From: an uncultured Draconibacterium sp. | GTDB taxonomy: Bacteria; Bacteroidota; Bacteroidia; Bacteroidales; Prolixibacteraceae | Direction of reading: 5' to 3' | Length of the DNA stretch: 64,000 nt | Assembly (NCBI RefSeq): GCF_963675065.1 | Contig: NZ_OY775905.1 | Span: 818,501-882,500, forward strand | In this document: piece by piece, positions 1 through 8,896 of the stretch | Layout of the letters: the number at the start of each line of letters is the position of its first letter | How positions within the stretch are numbered: the stretch's first letter is position 1 | Program-made: the position numbers and the translations under genes | Notes under the pieces: model-generated | Told to the model about the DNA's origin: nothing | The model's database searches: none | The model's input: only the letters and a program-made list of their open reading frames with translations

Positions 1-492
1 TCTCCCAATACCAGCCGGAATACCAATATGTACAGCGCCCGGCAAATCGTCAGTTGCGATTCCTGCACCTTTTAAAATAATTTCTTCAACATTATTCTGA
101 TTCAGTCGGGTTGTCCACTTCGTTATAGGGAAGAAAAGTTGCTGATGATTGATGTTCATTTGCACCGTGCGCTTTAAGAGCTCATCGGGCATTTCGTCGG
201 TAAAAGCCAACAGCGGAAACCGGTCGAGCTGTGCGCCACCTACACCGGTACTTAAGTTTGTTGCCCCAGGCCCAAAGGTTGCAAAACAAACGCCCGGCAC
301 ACCGGTAAGCCGACCACAAACTCCGGCCATAAAAGCTGCAGTAGCTTCGTGTCCTACCAAAATGAAATCAATACCGTCCTCTTTTCGCAAAGCTTCCACA
401 TAGTCGATCATGTTCCCACTGGGTACTCCAAAAACATAGCGTACCCCAATTTCTTTTAAAGTATGGGCAAAAACTTCTGCAACTGTTGACAT
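1..492 (-). CDS. ThDP-dependent enzyme, N-terminal part (acetolactate synthase-like), cut by window edge
   Basis: The first 164 residues are present, reading leftward from an ATG at 492. They match the N-terminal pyrimidine-binding (PYR) domain of thiamine-diphosphate enzymes of the acetolactate synthase/pyruvate oxidase/decarboxylase superfamily: FGVPSGNM near residue 22, then VGHEATAAFMA around 47-57, whose Glu is the conserved residue that activates the cofactor, then FATFGPGATNL near 75. Such enzymes decarboxylate 2-oxoacids. The substrate cannot be read from this domain alone, because the central and PP domains lie outside the window. It is followed on the same strand by nothing visible here, and aroK lies 166 bp upstream, so co-transcription is uncertain. 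Confidence 0.85.
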   Translation of the reverse strand, partial: MSTVAEVFAHTLKEIGVRYVFGVPSGNMIDYVEALRKEDGIDFILVGHEATAAFMAGVCGRLTGVPGVCFATFGPGATNLSTGVGGAQLDRFPLLAFTDEMPDELLKRTVQMNINHQQLFFPITKWTTRLNQNNVEEIILKGAGIATDDLPGAVHIGIPAGIGR

Positions 493-658
493 GCTTCTTT
501 TATTTTTCCAGTAAAAAGGCAAAAGGATCTACAAGAAACTTGAACTTCAGAATTAATATTTCCTGTAAATTAATATTTGACCTAGTACATAGCTAATTTA
601 AAGCCAATTTTAGGAGGATGCAAAAGCAAAATGAATTAAGGGGAAAGAACCACCTGAA

Positions 659-1156
659 TTACGAAACCATTTCCTGAATACGATCCAGGCTTAAATCGGG
701 TTCGGTAATTTCAAATTGTGCCTGCGAATAAAATTGCTTCCGTTTCTTTAATGTTTCATCAATAAATGCAACCAATTCTTCGCGTGATTTTCCTTTAATA
801 AGCGGTCGTTCGGTTTTCGAATTCATCAAACGGTCGGCAAGAATAGCCGGATCAATATTTAGAAATACGGTCTTCCCGGTTTTATTCATCAGGTCGATAT
901 TATCAAAAAAACAGGGGGCCCCTCCTCCGGTAGCAATTACAACGTCGGTGAATTCGGCCAGTTCCTCCAAAGCTTTGCGTTCCCTTTCTCGAAAACCATC
1001 TTCGCCATGGTCGGCAAAAATCTGCGGCACAGTTTTGCAATTTCTTTCTTCAATGTAATCATCCATGTCGATAAACTGTACGCCCATGTGTTCCGACAAA
1101 AGGCGCCCCAGTCGCGACTTCCCGCATCCCATGTATCCAATCAAATATATTCGCAT
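659..1156 (-). CDS. aroK: Shikimate kinase
   Basis: 165 residues, the usual length for the family. It phosphorylates shikimate at the 3-hydroxyl with ATP in the chorismate pathway (cytoplasm). Visible motifs are the P-loop GYMGCGKS (residues 8-15), the shikimate-binding DMDDYIE at 31-37, GFRERE near 54, and the GGGAPC motif near 77. The LID-region arginine is in ERPLIKG. The gene lies 36 bp downstream of parC on the same strand, so it probably ends a parE-parC-aroK operon. Confidence 0.95.
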   Translation of the reverse strand: MRIYLIGYMGCGKSRLGRLLSEHMGVQFIDMDDYIEERNCKTVPQIFADHGEDGFRERERKALEELAEFTDVVIATGGGAPCFFDNIDLMNKTGKTVFLNIDPAILADRLMNSKTERPLIKGKSREELVAFIDETLKKRKQFYSQAQFEITEPDLSLDRIQEMVS

Positions 1157-1192
1157 ATTTCCTTTTTCTGTTACTGCCGGGAATCTGTTACC

Positions 1193-3859
1193 TTAAAACA
1201 ACGACATCTGTCCGCGACCATCATCATCATCTTCGTTCTTTTTGGGCCTGTTTACTTCAAACGGGATATCATCAGCATCGTCTTTTTTCTCCGCTTTGCT
1301 ATCCTGTTCTTTTTCCGGTTCTTCTCCTTCCTCTTCGTGATGATCGTAATCATCTTTTATTACCGGTTCAATTTCCTTAATATTATTAACCTCGTAATTA
1401 CTCAATCGTTTACCTTTTGCTTTCCACGATTTTACACCGATAAACTCGGCCACCTCGATGATCTCATTTTCACGCTCGGCATTCTTTCCTCCAAACGTAA
1501 GCTCCAAACGCGGATAATGCACCCAGGTTAAACTAATCAGTTTATTATCATTGTTATCGCCAATAAAACGTATCAGTTTCCCTTCCGGTTCATCAATTTC
1601 AAAACGTTTTACGTAGTAATATTTCTGGTCGGCATCGTAATAAACTGCCGACAGAATTTTACGCGCATCAAATTTCTCGATAACCAGAATATCTTGCTGG
1701 AAGTGGTTACTCAAATCGTAATTATACAGCTGGAACTCTCCGTTTTTGTATACAACGAGAATTTTGTCTTCTCCTGAAAACTCGCCAAGATAGGTGCCGC
1801 GGCTTTCGGCATTCAGGCGCAATACATCCTGATCGAACCAAATTTTGCGACCACCAAGTGTAGAAACGCCCCTTTCTTTGAGCGTAATTTTATGAATGTC
1901 GTTCTTGCTGAGAATATTCCCCATTGACTGACGACCTTTAATGGCCAGTTCGCCCAGATCCTCTTCAAAAACAAGCTTTTTAAGTCGTGGTTTTGGCTTC
2001 AAAACAATGCGTAAAATTTCTGCTTCGCCATTCGGGTTAGCCGAGAAATAAACAATACGCGAGCCTTTGGTTTCTTTTGTAAGGTTATACTCTTTGTCGC
2101 GGGTTACGCCCGTAACAAAAAAACGTTTCATGTAGAAATTGTTCGATTCGCCATCTTTGTAAACCACATTGTAAATGGTGCGTTTATCGTTTTTCTTAAA
2201 AATGGCCAGATGCAATAGGTTTTTCCCGATAAATGCCTTATCCGAAACTTTGGTGATAAAATACGAACCATCGCGACGGAAAACAATAATGTCATCGATA
2301 TCAGAACAATCGCAAACAAATTCAGCCTTTTTAAGCGATGTACCCACAAATCCTTCTTTCCGGTCAACATACAGCTTCTCATTTTTCACTACCACTTTCG
2401 AGGCTACTATATTTTCGAAACTGCGAATCTCAGTTTTCCGTTCCCTGCCTTTTCCATATTTCTTTTTCAGGTGTTTAAACCAGGCAATTGTAAAGTCAAC
2501 AATATTTTCGATGTTACGCTCAACCTCGGCAATTTCATCTTCAATTGATTTCAGCAGATCGTTGGCTTTATCCTTATTGAATTTCAGGATACGCGCCATA
2601 CGAATCTCCATCAGTTTCAAAATATCTTCGCGCGTAATTTCCCGTTTCAATTTTGGTTTCCACGGATCGAGGCGTTTGTCGATGTGCGCCACTGCCTGAT
2701 CCATATTTTCTGAATCCTCGAACTTTTTATCCTTGTAGATTCGTTCTTCAATAAAAATTTTCTCCAGTGATGAAAAATGCCATTGCTCTTCCAGTTCCGA
2801 TTTACGGATCTCCAGTTCGAGCTTGAGCAATGCCTTGGTTGAATCGGTCGAACGCTTCAGAATTTCGGAAACGCCAATAAAATGCGGTTTATCATCCTTA
2901 ATAATGCAAGCATTTGGCGATAAAGAAACCTCACAATCGGTAAATGCATAAAGTGCATCGATGGTTTTATCCGACGAAACACCGGCTGCCAGATGCACCA
3001 GAATCTCCACATGCTCGGCCGTGTTATCGTCAATCTTTTTTACTTTGATTTTACCCTTGTCGTTGGCCTTAATAATCGATTCAATCAGTGTTGTGGTTGT
3101 CTTTCCAAAAGGCACCTCGTTAATAACGAGCGTTTTATTATCACGTTTTTCAATTTTTGCACGCACTTTTACTGAGCCGCCTCGTAAACCATCGTTATAT
3201 TTACTGAAATCGGCCGAGCCACCCGTTGGAAAATCAGGAAACAATTCGAACTCTTTCCCACGCAGGTAATCGATAGAAGCATCGATGAGTTCGTTAAAAT
3301 TGTGTGGAAACATTTTTGAGGCCAGACCAACGGCAATACCATCAACACCCTGAGCCAACAACAACGGGAATTTTGCAGGAAGTGTTACCGGCTCTTTTTT
3401 ACGGCCGTCGTACGACAGTTTCCAATCGGTAGTTTTCGGGTTAAAAAGTACTTCTAATGCAAACTTGGTCAACCGGGCTTCAATATAACGAGGCGCTGCC
3501 GCCCCGTCGCCGGTAAGAATATTACCCCAGTTTCCCTGCGAATCGATCAGCAATTCTTTCTGCCCGATCTGCACAATGGCATCGCCAATTGAAGCATCGC
3601 CATGCGGGTGATACTGCATGGTTTGCCCAATAATGTTGGCGACCTTATTGTAGCGCCCGTCATCCATTTCGCGCATGGCATGCATTATACGCCGCTGAAC
3701 GGGTTTCAACCCGTCGTTAATGTACGGAACTGCACGTTCGAGTATTACATACGAAGCATAATCCAAAAACCAGTCGCGGTACATACCCGACAGGTACATT
3801 ACTTCCTCTTTAATGCTATCGTCCTGAATTTCGTCCTGATTTAAATTCTCTTCTGACAT
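1193..3859 (-). CDS. parC: DNA topoisomerase IV subunit A
   Basis: 888-residue type IIA topoisomerase breakage-reunion subunit. The catalytic tyrosine is Y125 in APRYIEARL, preceded by the winged-helix segment around YHPHGDASIGD (83-93). The tower and coiled-coil gate follow (about 330-480), then a C-terminal beta-pinwheel region and an acidic tail rich in Glu/Asp/Lys. The GyrA-box (QRRGGKG) typical of gyrase is not seen, and the gene sits 45 bp behind the B subunit, which together favour topoisomerase IV (chromosome decatenation) over gyrase. Bacteroidota ParC is typically near this length. GyrA is the main alternative. Confidence 0.88.
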   Translation of the reverse strand: MSEENLNQDEIQDDSIKEEVMYLSGMYRDWFLDYASYVILERAVPYINDGLKPVQRRIMHAMREMDDGRYNKVANIIGQTMQYHPHGDASIGDAIVQIGQKELLIDSQGNWGNILTGDGAAAPRYIEARLTKFALEVLFNPKTTDWKLSYDGRKKEPVTLPAKFPLLLAQGVDGIAVGLASKMFPHNFNELIDASIDYLRGKEFELFPDFPTGGSADFSKYNDGLRGGSVKVRAKIEKRDNKTLVINEVPFGKTTTTLIESIIKANDKGKIKVKKIDDNTAEHVEILVHLAAGVSSDKTIDALYAFTDCEVSLSPNACIIKDDKPHFIGVSEILKRSTDSTKALLKLELEIRKSELEEQWHFSSLEKIFIEERIYKDKKFEDSENMDQAVAHIDKRLDPWKPKLKREITREDILKLMEIRMARILKFNKDKANDLLKSIEDEIAEVERNIENIVDFTIAWFKHLKKKYGKGRERKTEIRSFENIVASKVVVKNEKLYVDRKEGFVGTSLKKAEFVCDCSDIDDIIVFRRDGSYFITKVSDKAFIGKNLLHLAIFKKNDKRTIYNVVYKDGESNNFYMKRFFVTGVTRDKEYNLTKETKGSRIVYFSANPNGEAEILRIVLKPKPRLKKLVFEEDLGELAIKGRQSMGNILSKNDIHKITLKERGVSTLGGRKIWFDQDVLRLNAESRGTYLGEFSGEDKILVVYKNGEFQLYNYDLSNHFQQDILVIEKFDARKILSAVYYDADQKYYYVKRFEIDEPEGKLIRFIGDNNDNKLISLTWVHYPRLELTFGGKNAERENEIIEVAEFIGVKSWKAKGKRLSNYEVNNIKEIEPVIKDDYDHHEEEGEEPEKEQDSKAEKKDDADDIPFEVNRPKKNEDDDDGRGQMSLF

Positions 3860-3904
3860 TGTTCTCTTTGAAATTTATCGTGCTCCCTCTCGAGGATATT
3901 CCAA

Positions 3905-5740
3905 TTACTTTACTTCGTCTTTTTCAACATACAGATTTTCGATGATGAACTCCTGTCTGTCGGGGGTATTTTTACCCATGTAATAAGACAGCATTTCGGC
4001 TACCGATTCATGCTTTTTCATTTGCACCGGATCCAGTCGGATGTCTTTCCCAATGAAGTGTTTGAATTCATCCGGAGAAATCTCTCCCAGTCCTTTAAAG
4101 CGGGTAATTTCGGGTTTGCCACGCAATTTATTGATCGCTTTTACTTTCTCTTCATCCGAATAGCAATAGAAAGTTTTTTGCTTGTTTCGCACCCTAAAAA
4201 GCGGCGTTTGTAAAATATAAACATGCCCCTTTTTTATCAATTCGGGGAAAAACTGCAGGAAGAAAGTTATTAGCAACAAACGAATGTGCATCCCGTCGAC
4301 ATCAGCATCTGTCGCAATAATTACCTTATTGTAGCGCAAGTCCTCCATGCCTTCTTCAATATTCAGCGCCGCCTGTAAGAGGTTAAATTCTTCGTTTTCG
4401 TAAACCACCTTTTTTGTAAGGCCATAAGTATTCAGCGGCTTTCCTTTCAAGCTAAACACTGCTTGAGTATTTACATTGCGCGATTTTGTTATCGATCCAC
4501 TTGCCGAGTCTCCCTCGGTAATAAAAATGCTTGATTCTTCTTTCCGCTCATCTTTACTGTTGAAATGAATGCGGCAATCGCGCAATTTTTTATTATGTAG
4601 ATTGGCCTTTTTAGCGCGCTGACGGGCCAGTTTTTTCACTCCCGAAATTGCTTTTCTTTCGCGCTCCGATTCTACAATCCTTTTCAACAGCATCTCGGCT
4701 GTTTCCTGGTTTTTATGTAGAAAATTATCCAGTTCCTTTTGCAGGAAATTACCAACGTGTGCACGTACCGACGGACCTTCCGGTCCAATATCTCTTGATC
4801 CGAGTTTGGTTTTGGTTTGCGACTCAAATACAGGCTCTTCTACTTTAATGCTAACAGCCGCCACAATTGATGCCCGTATATCCGACGGGTCAAAATCCTT
4901 CTTGTAAAAATCCCTGATAGTTTTCACTAAAACTTCGCGAAAAGCCTGTAAGTGAGTCCCTCCCTGAGTGGTGTGCTGGCCATTAACAAACGAATAATAA
5001 TCCTCTCCATATTGGTTACCATGTGTTATGGCAACCTCAATATCTTCGCCTCTGAGATGTATAATTGGGTAAATTGGGTCGTGATCCATATTCTCCTCGA
5101 GCAAATCACGCAATCCGTGGCGCGAGTGGAATTTTTCGCCGTTGTATTCAATGACTAAGCCTGCGTTCAGGAAGGTATAATTCTTCATCATATTCACGAT
5201 ATAATCGGTCATATAACGATACTTCTTAAACACGCTTTCGTCGGGGATAAAAGTTACCTGTGTTCCGTTTTCCTCATCAACATTTTTAAAGTCTTTTTCA
5301 TCGGTTTTTACGCCCTGACTAAAATAGGCTTCTTTCGCTACGCCTTCACGCACGGCTTTTATAACAAAATCGGAAGAAAGAGCATTTACAGCTTTTATAC
5401 CCACACCATTCAATCCCACCGACTTTTTAAAAACTTTGTTGTCGTATTTTGCGCCGGTATTCATTTTGCTGACTACATCCACCAGTTTTCCCAGTGGAAT
5501 TCCACGTCCATAGTCGCGGATAGTAACCGAATCCTGTTCGACGTTTACAACAATCCGTTTTCCATGCCCCATCATAAATTCGTCGACAGAGTTATCCATC
5601 ACCTCTTTCAACAATACATAAATACCATCGTCGGCAGAAGTTCCGTCTCCCAGTTTACCAATATACATTCCCGGACGCCGCCGAATATGCTCCTGCCAGT
5701 CTAACGTTTTAATAGTACCTTCGTCGTAGTTTGCGCTCAT
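3905..5740 (-). CDS. parE: DNA topoisomerase IV subunit B
   Basis: 611-residue ATPase/TOPRIM subunit. The GHKL ATP-binding motifs are visible: EVMDNSVDEF near residue 46, DYGRGIPLG near 75 and GLNGVGIKAVNAL near 108. The transducer domain follows, then TOPRIM motifs ITEGDSASG (about 410) and TDADVDGMHIRLL (about 477), and the C-terminal RFKGLGEIS. It powers strand passage with ParC, whose gene starts 45 bp downstream. Length and operon partner favour ParE over GyrB (usually about 640-650 residues in this phylum). A TATATTTG element lies 113 bp upstream, and farther upstream is the 21-bp-phased repeat array. Confidence 0.88.
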   Translation of the reverse strand: MSANYDEGTIKTLDWQEHIRRRPGMYIGKLGDGTSADDGIYVLLKEVMDNSVDEFMMGHGKRIVVNVEQDSVTIRDYGRGIPLGKLVDVVSKMNTGAKYDNKVFKKSVGLNGVGIKAVNALSSDFVIKAVREGVAKEAYFSQGVKTDEKDFKNVDEENGTQVTFIPDESVFKKYRYMTDYIVNMMKNYTFLNAGLVIEYNGEKFHSRHGLRDLLEENMDHDPIYPIIHLRGEDIEVAITHGNQYGEDYYSFVNGQHTTQGGTHLQAFREVLVKTIRDFYKKDFDPSDIRASIVAAVSIKVEEPVFESQTKTKLGSRDIGPEGPSVRAHVGNFLQKELDNFLHKNQETAEMLLKRIVESERERKAISGVKKLARQRAKKANLHNKKLRDCRIHFNSKDERKEESSIFITEGDSASGSITKSRNVNTQAVFSLKGKPLNTYGLTKKVVYENEEFNLLQAALNIEEGMEDLRYNKVIIATDADVDGMHIRLLLITFFLQFFPELIKKGHVYILQTPLFRVRNKQKTFYCYSDEEKVKAINKLRGKPEITRFKGLGEISPDEFKHFIGKDIRLDPVQMKKHESVAEMLSYYMGKNTPDRQEFIIENLYVEKDEVK

Positions 5741-5852
5741 ACTTCAATTTCCAGAATCAACTTTCGAAATTTAAGGGTCCTGTGTTTTCAATGGTTTTGC
5801 GCTTGCGGGACTTTGTTTCTATCGAAAAAACACAGAACTCACCCAATTGTCA

Positions 5853-5860
5853 CAAATATA
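5853..5860 (-). promoter_or_regulatory. Candidate -7 element of the parE-parC-aroK promoter
   Basis: Reads TATATTTG on the minus strand, a full match to the Bacteroidota -7 consensus TAnnTTTG. A CTTG occurs 18 bp upstream (5879-5882), one base off the -33 TTTG and slightly short in spacing. This would give a leader of roughly 100 nt before parE. Confidence 0.5.
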
Positions 5861-6125
5861 ATCAAATACTCCACTTACCAAGGGTTTTCGCAGTGGCAAT
5901 AACTAACAATCGCCCGTTGAAAAAGTGTGGATAAAATTAGTGATATAAGCGGGCGAAGAACCGCAACTCTTTTTATTCTGACCTACGGATTCGCAAAACA
6001 TTTCTTGAAGATCGCAACAACGATTTCCTGCCATAAACATCAGCTTATTTATTGTTCGGATAAAAATACAGGGCTAATCCGGCTTAATTTGCAGCATATT
6101 TGCCTCCTGCCAACAATAAAGGCCA

Positions 6126-6329
6126 GCGAGGGACAAATATTCACTCGCGAGGTAGTGATATCTATATACGAGGCTATAATATTTACATGCGAGGTATATC
6201 TATTCATACGCGAGGCTACCTCGCACACTATTTTTTATCCCTCGCACCATTTTATTTACCCCTCGCACAGGTTTTTCATCTGCTCGCGCCTAATTATTTA
6301 TACCTCGCAACATATTATTTGCACCTCGC
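6126..6329. repeat. 21-bp-phased, mirror-symmetric array of GCGAGG motifs
   Basis: Five forward motifs GCGAGG (the third is ACGAGG) start at 6126, 6147, 6168, 6189 and 6210. Six inverted motifs CCTCGC (the fourth is GCTCGC) start at 6219, 6240, 6261, 6282, 6303 and 6324. Every step within an arm is exactly 21 bp, and the arms meet in the palindrome GCGAGGctaCCTCGC centred on 6217. Between motifs lie 15 bp of A/T-rich, only loosely conserved sequence (trend TATAAATA after the motif). Twenty-one bp is two helical turns, so all sites face the same side of the helix. It lies between the end of the MutS-like gene and the parE promoter. Protein-binding array, iteron-like element or paired RNA structure are all open; no function is established. 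Confidence 0.9.
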
Positions 6330-6424
6330 AAGGTAATTTTAGCTACAGGGGAGAATAAAAACAACAGAAATAGGGACATCCGGCACTATTCAAGCCAACA
6401 CACCGGATAAATTTCGGGCAAGAA

Positions 6425-8203
6425 TTAAATAATTCCCATTTTTTTCATCAGGAAAGTGGCGTTCATGGTTTGAGTAACACCATCAGAGAGTTTGTAGTCG
6501 AAGATCAACTCGTTGTTTTCAATCCGAATTTCGAAACACTTATTGAACACCTGCCGCGGAAGTTCTTTTTCCATCTCGCTTAATTTCAAATCGTGCGTGG
6601 CAATCATTGCTGCACACTGGTATTTTGCCAGTTTTCGAACTAATTCTTTCGAGCCGTTTAACTTGTCGACTGAATTGGTTCCTTTTAGCATTTCATCGAG
6701 AATAACAAAAATATGCTCACCTGCTTCCAAACGGTCGAGCACCGCTTTAATCCGTTTCAATTCGGCAAAGAAATACGATTCATCTTTGAGTAACGAGTCG
6801 GTTGTGCGCATGTTTGTACACAAATCAACCGGCCTAATGGTCATTGTTTTTGCACAAACCGGAGCACCAATCTCTGCCAACAAAATATTTGTTCCCACGG
6901 TGCGCAGAAAAGTACTTTTACCGGCCATATTCGCTCCCGTTACGATCATTATTTTCGACCACCCGACAATTTCAATAGCATTGTTTACCCGTTTGTCTTT
7001 TTTCAGCAGCGGATGCCCCAATTCGGTAGCATACAACGTAAAATCCTTATCTGTGATCTCCGGATACACAAAATCGCCGTGATTATTGGCATAATTCGCC
7101 AAACTGATAAAAGCATCCATTTGAGCGATAATTTCGAGCCACTCGGCCAGCCTTCCACGATTCGCTTTATGCCAATTCCAAAGTTTGTACACACAACGAA
7201 TATCCCAGGTTAGAATTCCGTTCAGCACAACGCCAACCAGAATATTCTGGCGGTATTCAAATTCTTTCACCAGGCTTTTTAACTCGCCAAAGATTTTCCC
7301 GGCCGAAGGCTCGGTTACTTTTTTCCTTAATTCGCGGAGATACGGAGATTTAAACTCTTTCTCTTCGATCAAATTCAGCAGCTGCATGTATTTGGCCAGC
7401 AGGTCGGACTTTCGTCCAAAAAAACCGAAGTAATAATTCACCCTTTTTGTCCAGGCAAACAAAAGCAGAAACTGAACAAACACCATTGCCACCAGATAAA
7501 AATTACTCACCCCCATTATTGCGGGAATTGCAACCAGCAATGTTATTGCCGGAACGATGCGTACTAACCACTTCACCAGGCTTGAACGATCCAGAGCAAG
7601 CTCCATTTCCGACCAGCTACGAATCTCGTTGTACTGCTCTACCGACTCCTGGAACAGGTTGCCTTCGGTTAAAAAGTCGAGGCGCCACAAGGGCATTTCA
7701 GCCAACTCGTTAATGGCTTCCTGACGCTTTTCTATTTCTTCTTTTTCCCTAAGCGGCTTTTGCAACCAATCAGCCAGGCGCTGACGACCTTCAACTGTTG
7801 CCGTTCGGTTTAAATACTGAAACAACGATCCTTCGCCAAACAAATCAAGATCGTACGCATATGGATGTTCTACATTCAGAAATTCTTCACCATTTTCAAA
7901 ATGCAAAAAGGAATGATCCAATGCCTTTAGCTCATCTTCCAGCAATTTCGTTTTAACAACAAGGGTTTGCTTTATTTTATCGAGCTGAAGATTTCTCTTG
8001 ATCAGCCAGAAAAAGAGCACAATAAGTGGAAGTGTGCAATAGAGCGTGGCAATAACCCAACCAAGAATAATAAGCGGAAGAAATATTGCCACAAATGCTA
8101 TAAAACGATACCAGGCAAAACGTTTTACTTTCGCCGATACGCGTTGCAATTCATCGGTATAAAACAAAAGTTTTTCGTAATAAAGCCGGGCTGTTTCGCT
8201 CAT
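6425..8203 (-). CDS. Membrane-anchored MutS-like ATPase
   Basis: 592 residues. The C-terminal half is a MutS-family ABC-type ATPase: Walker A TGANMAGKSTFLRT (about residue 425), a long Q/signature stretch with RTTDSLLKDESYFFAEL, Walker B IFVILDEMLKGTNS (about 500) and the switch histidine in MIATHDLKL. The N-terminus lacks the mismatch-recognition domain and instead has hydrophobic helices at about 28-66, with a second pair at about 212-255. This matches the family of membrane MutS-like proteins common in Bacteroidota, whose role is not established; mismatch repair should not be assumed. The start codon directly abuts the stop of the PAP2 gene, indicating an obg-PAP2-mutS-like operon. Confidence 0.85.
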   Translation of the reverse strand: MSETARLYYEKLLFYTDELQRVSAKVKRFAWYRFIAFVAIFLPLIILGWVIATLYCTLPLIVLFFWLIKRNLQLDKIKQTLVVKTKLLEDELKALDHSFLHFENGEEFLNVEHPYAYDLDLFGEGSLFQYLNRTATVEGRQRLADWLQKPLREKEEIEKRQEAINELAEMPLWRLDFLTEGNLFQESVEQYNEIRSWSEMELALDRSSLVKWLVRIVPAITLLVAIPAIMGVSNFYLVAMVFVQFLLLFAWTKRVNYYFGFFGRKSDLLAKYMQLLNLIEEKEFKSPYLRELRKKVTEPSAGKIFGELKSLVKEFEYRQNILVGVVLNGILTWDIRCVYKLWNWHKANRGRLAEWLEIIAQMDAFISLANYANNHGDFVYPEITDKDFTLYATELGHPLLKKDKRVNNAIEIVGWSKIMIVTGANMAGKSTFLRTVGTNILLAEIGAPVCAKTMTIRPVDLCTNMRTTDSLLKDESYFFAELKRIKAVLDRLEAGEHIFVILDEMLKGTNSVDKLNGSKELVRKLAKYQCAAMIATHDLKLSEMEKELPRQVFNKCFEIRIENNELIFDYKLSDGVTQTMNATFLMKKMGII

Positions 8204-8896
8204 TTATAGAACTTTATGGAAATAGAGTTGACCAACTACAAGAAAAACGGTAAATACCGACACCAGAAACACTAAAGCAATCATTCCGGCATCTTTTCGC
8301 GATAGTTCCGTTTTTTCAATTTTTGGCGAGCGACCAAAAAAGAAATGATTCTCGACAAACATCATCAGTCGGTACAAAGCCCAACCAATGAACCAGCCAA
8401 TAAGTCCACCGCAAATCAGATCAAGCGGATAATGCACACCAACATAAATGCGCGAGTAACAAAAAACTAACACCCACGCCAGCATTAAAAAGTAATAAGC
8501 CCGGTTTTTGAAAATGCGTGAAGTTAACACCAAAATAGCAACAGAATTAGCAGCATGTGCCGAAACGAAACCAAACTGGCCGCCTTTCCCAAAAAATATA
8601 TGAACCAGGTGCGAAATTGCCGGATCGTGTGTTGGACGCAAGCGCTGAATAGAATCTTTTATCACGTTGGAAAACTGATCAGTAGCTGCTATTAACAGAC
8701 CTATAGCAATTAATATCAATATTGATTTGCTACGGTAATTTTTAATAATATAAAACAAAATGCTGGCAAAAAACGGGATCCACGTTTCCTGTCGTGTTAT
8801 CAGGATTATCAAGGTATCCCAAAACTCATTGTGGAATCCGTTCAGAAATAAAAACACATCTTTATCCAGCTCCAGTATTCGTTGCAATAATTCCAT
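8204..8896 (-). CDS. PAP2-family membrane phosphatase
   Basis: 230 residues with about six hydrophobic helices. All three PAP2 signature blocks are visible: KDSIQRLRP (KX6RP), VSAHAANS (the PSGH block, with Ser and the catalytic His kept but Pro-Gly changed) and SRIYVGVHYPLD (SRX5HX3D). PAP2 enzymes dephosphorylate phosphatidic acid, undecaprenyl diphosphate or related lipids at the membrane; the substrate here cannot be told. A final hydrophobic helix (about 203-224) extends past the core. It overlaps the last base of obg and abuts the MutS-like gene. Confidence 0.88.
   Translation of the reverse strand: MELLQRILELDKDVFLFLNGFHNEFWDTLIILITRQETWIPFFASILFYIIKNYRSKSILILIAIGLLIAATDQFSNVIKDSIQRLRPTHDPAISHLVHIFFGKGGQFGFVSAHAANSVAILVLTSRIFKNRAYYFLMLAWVLVFCYSRIYVGVHYPLDLICGGLIGWFIGWALYRLMMFVENHFFFGRSPKIEKTELSRKDAGMIALVFLVSVFTVFLVVGQLYFHKVL

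Noticed and set aside
1193..5740. Gyrase GyrA/GyrB instead of topoisomerase IV
   Set aside because: No GyrA-box seen, B subunit only 611 residues, and the two genes are adjacent in one operon, all more typical of ParC/ParE in this phylum. A phylogeny would settle it.
6126..6329. CRISPR array
   Set aside because: Repeats of six bases with 15-bp A/T spacers and an inversion in the middle do not fit CRISPR, and there are no cas genes.
5927..6358. Reading frames of 143 and 78 codons across the 21-bp array, with seven-residue periodicity
   Set aside because: The frames stay open because 21 is a multiple of three. The motif inverts halfway, so the peptide repeat changes character, and no family features are present. 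The DNA periodicity explains them.
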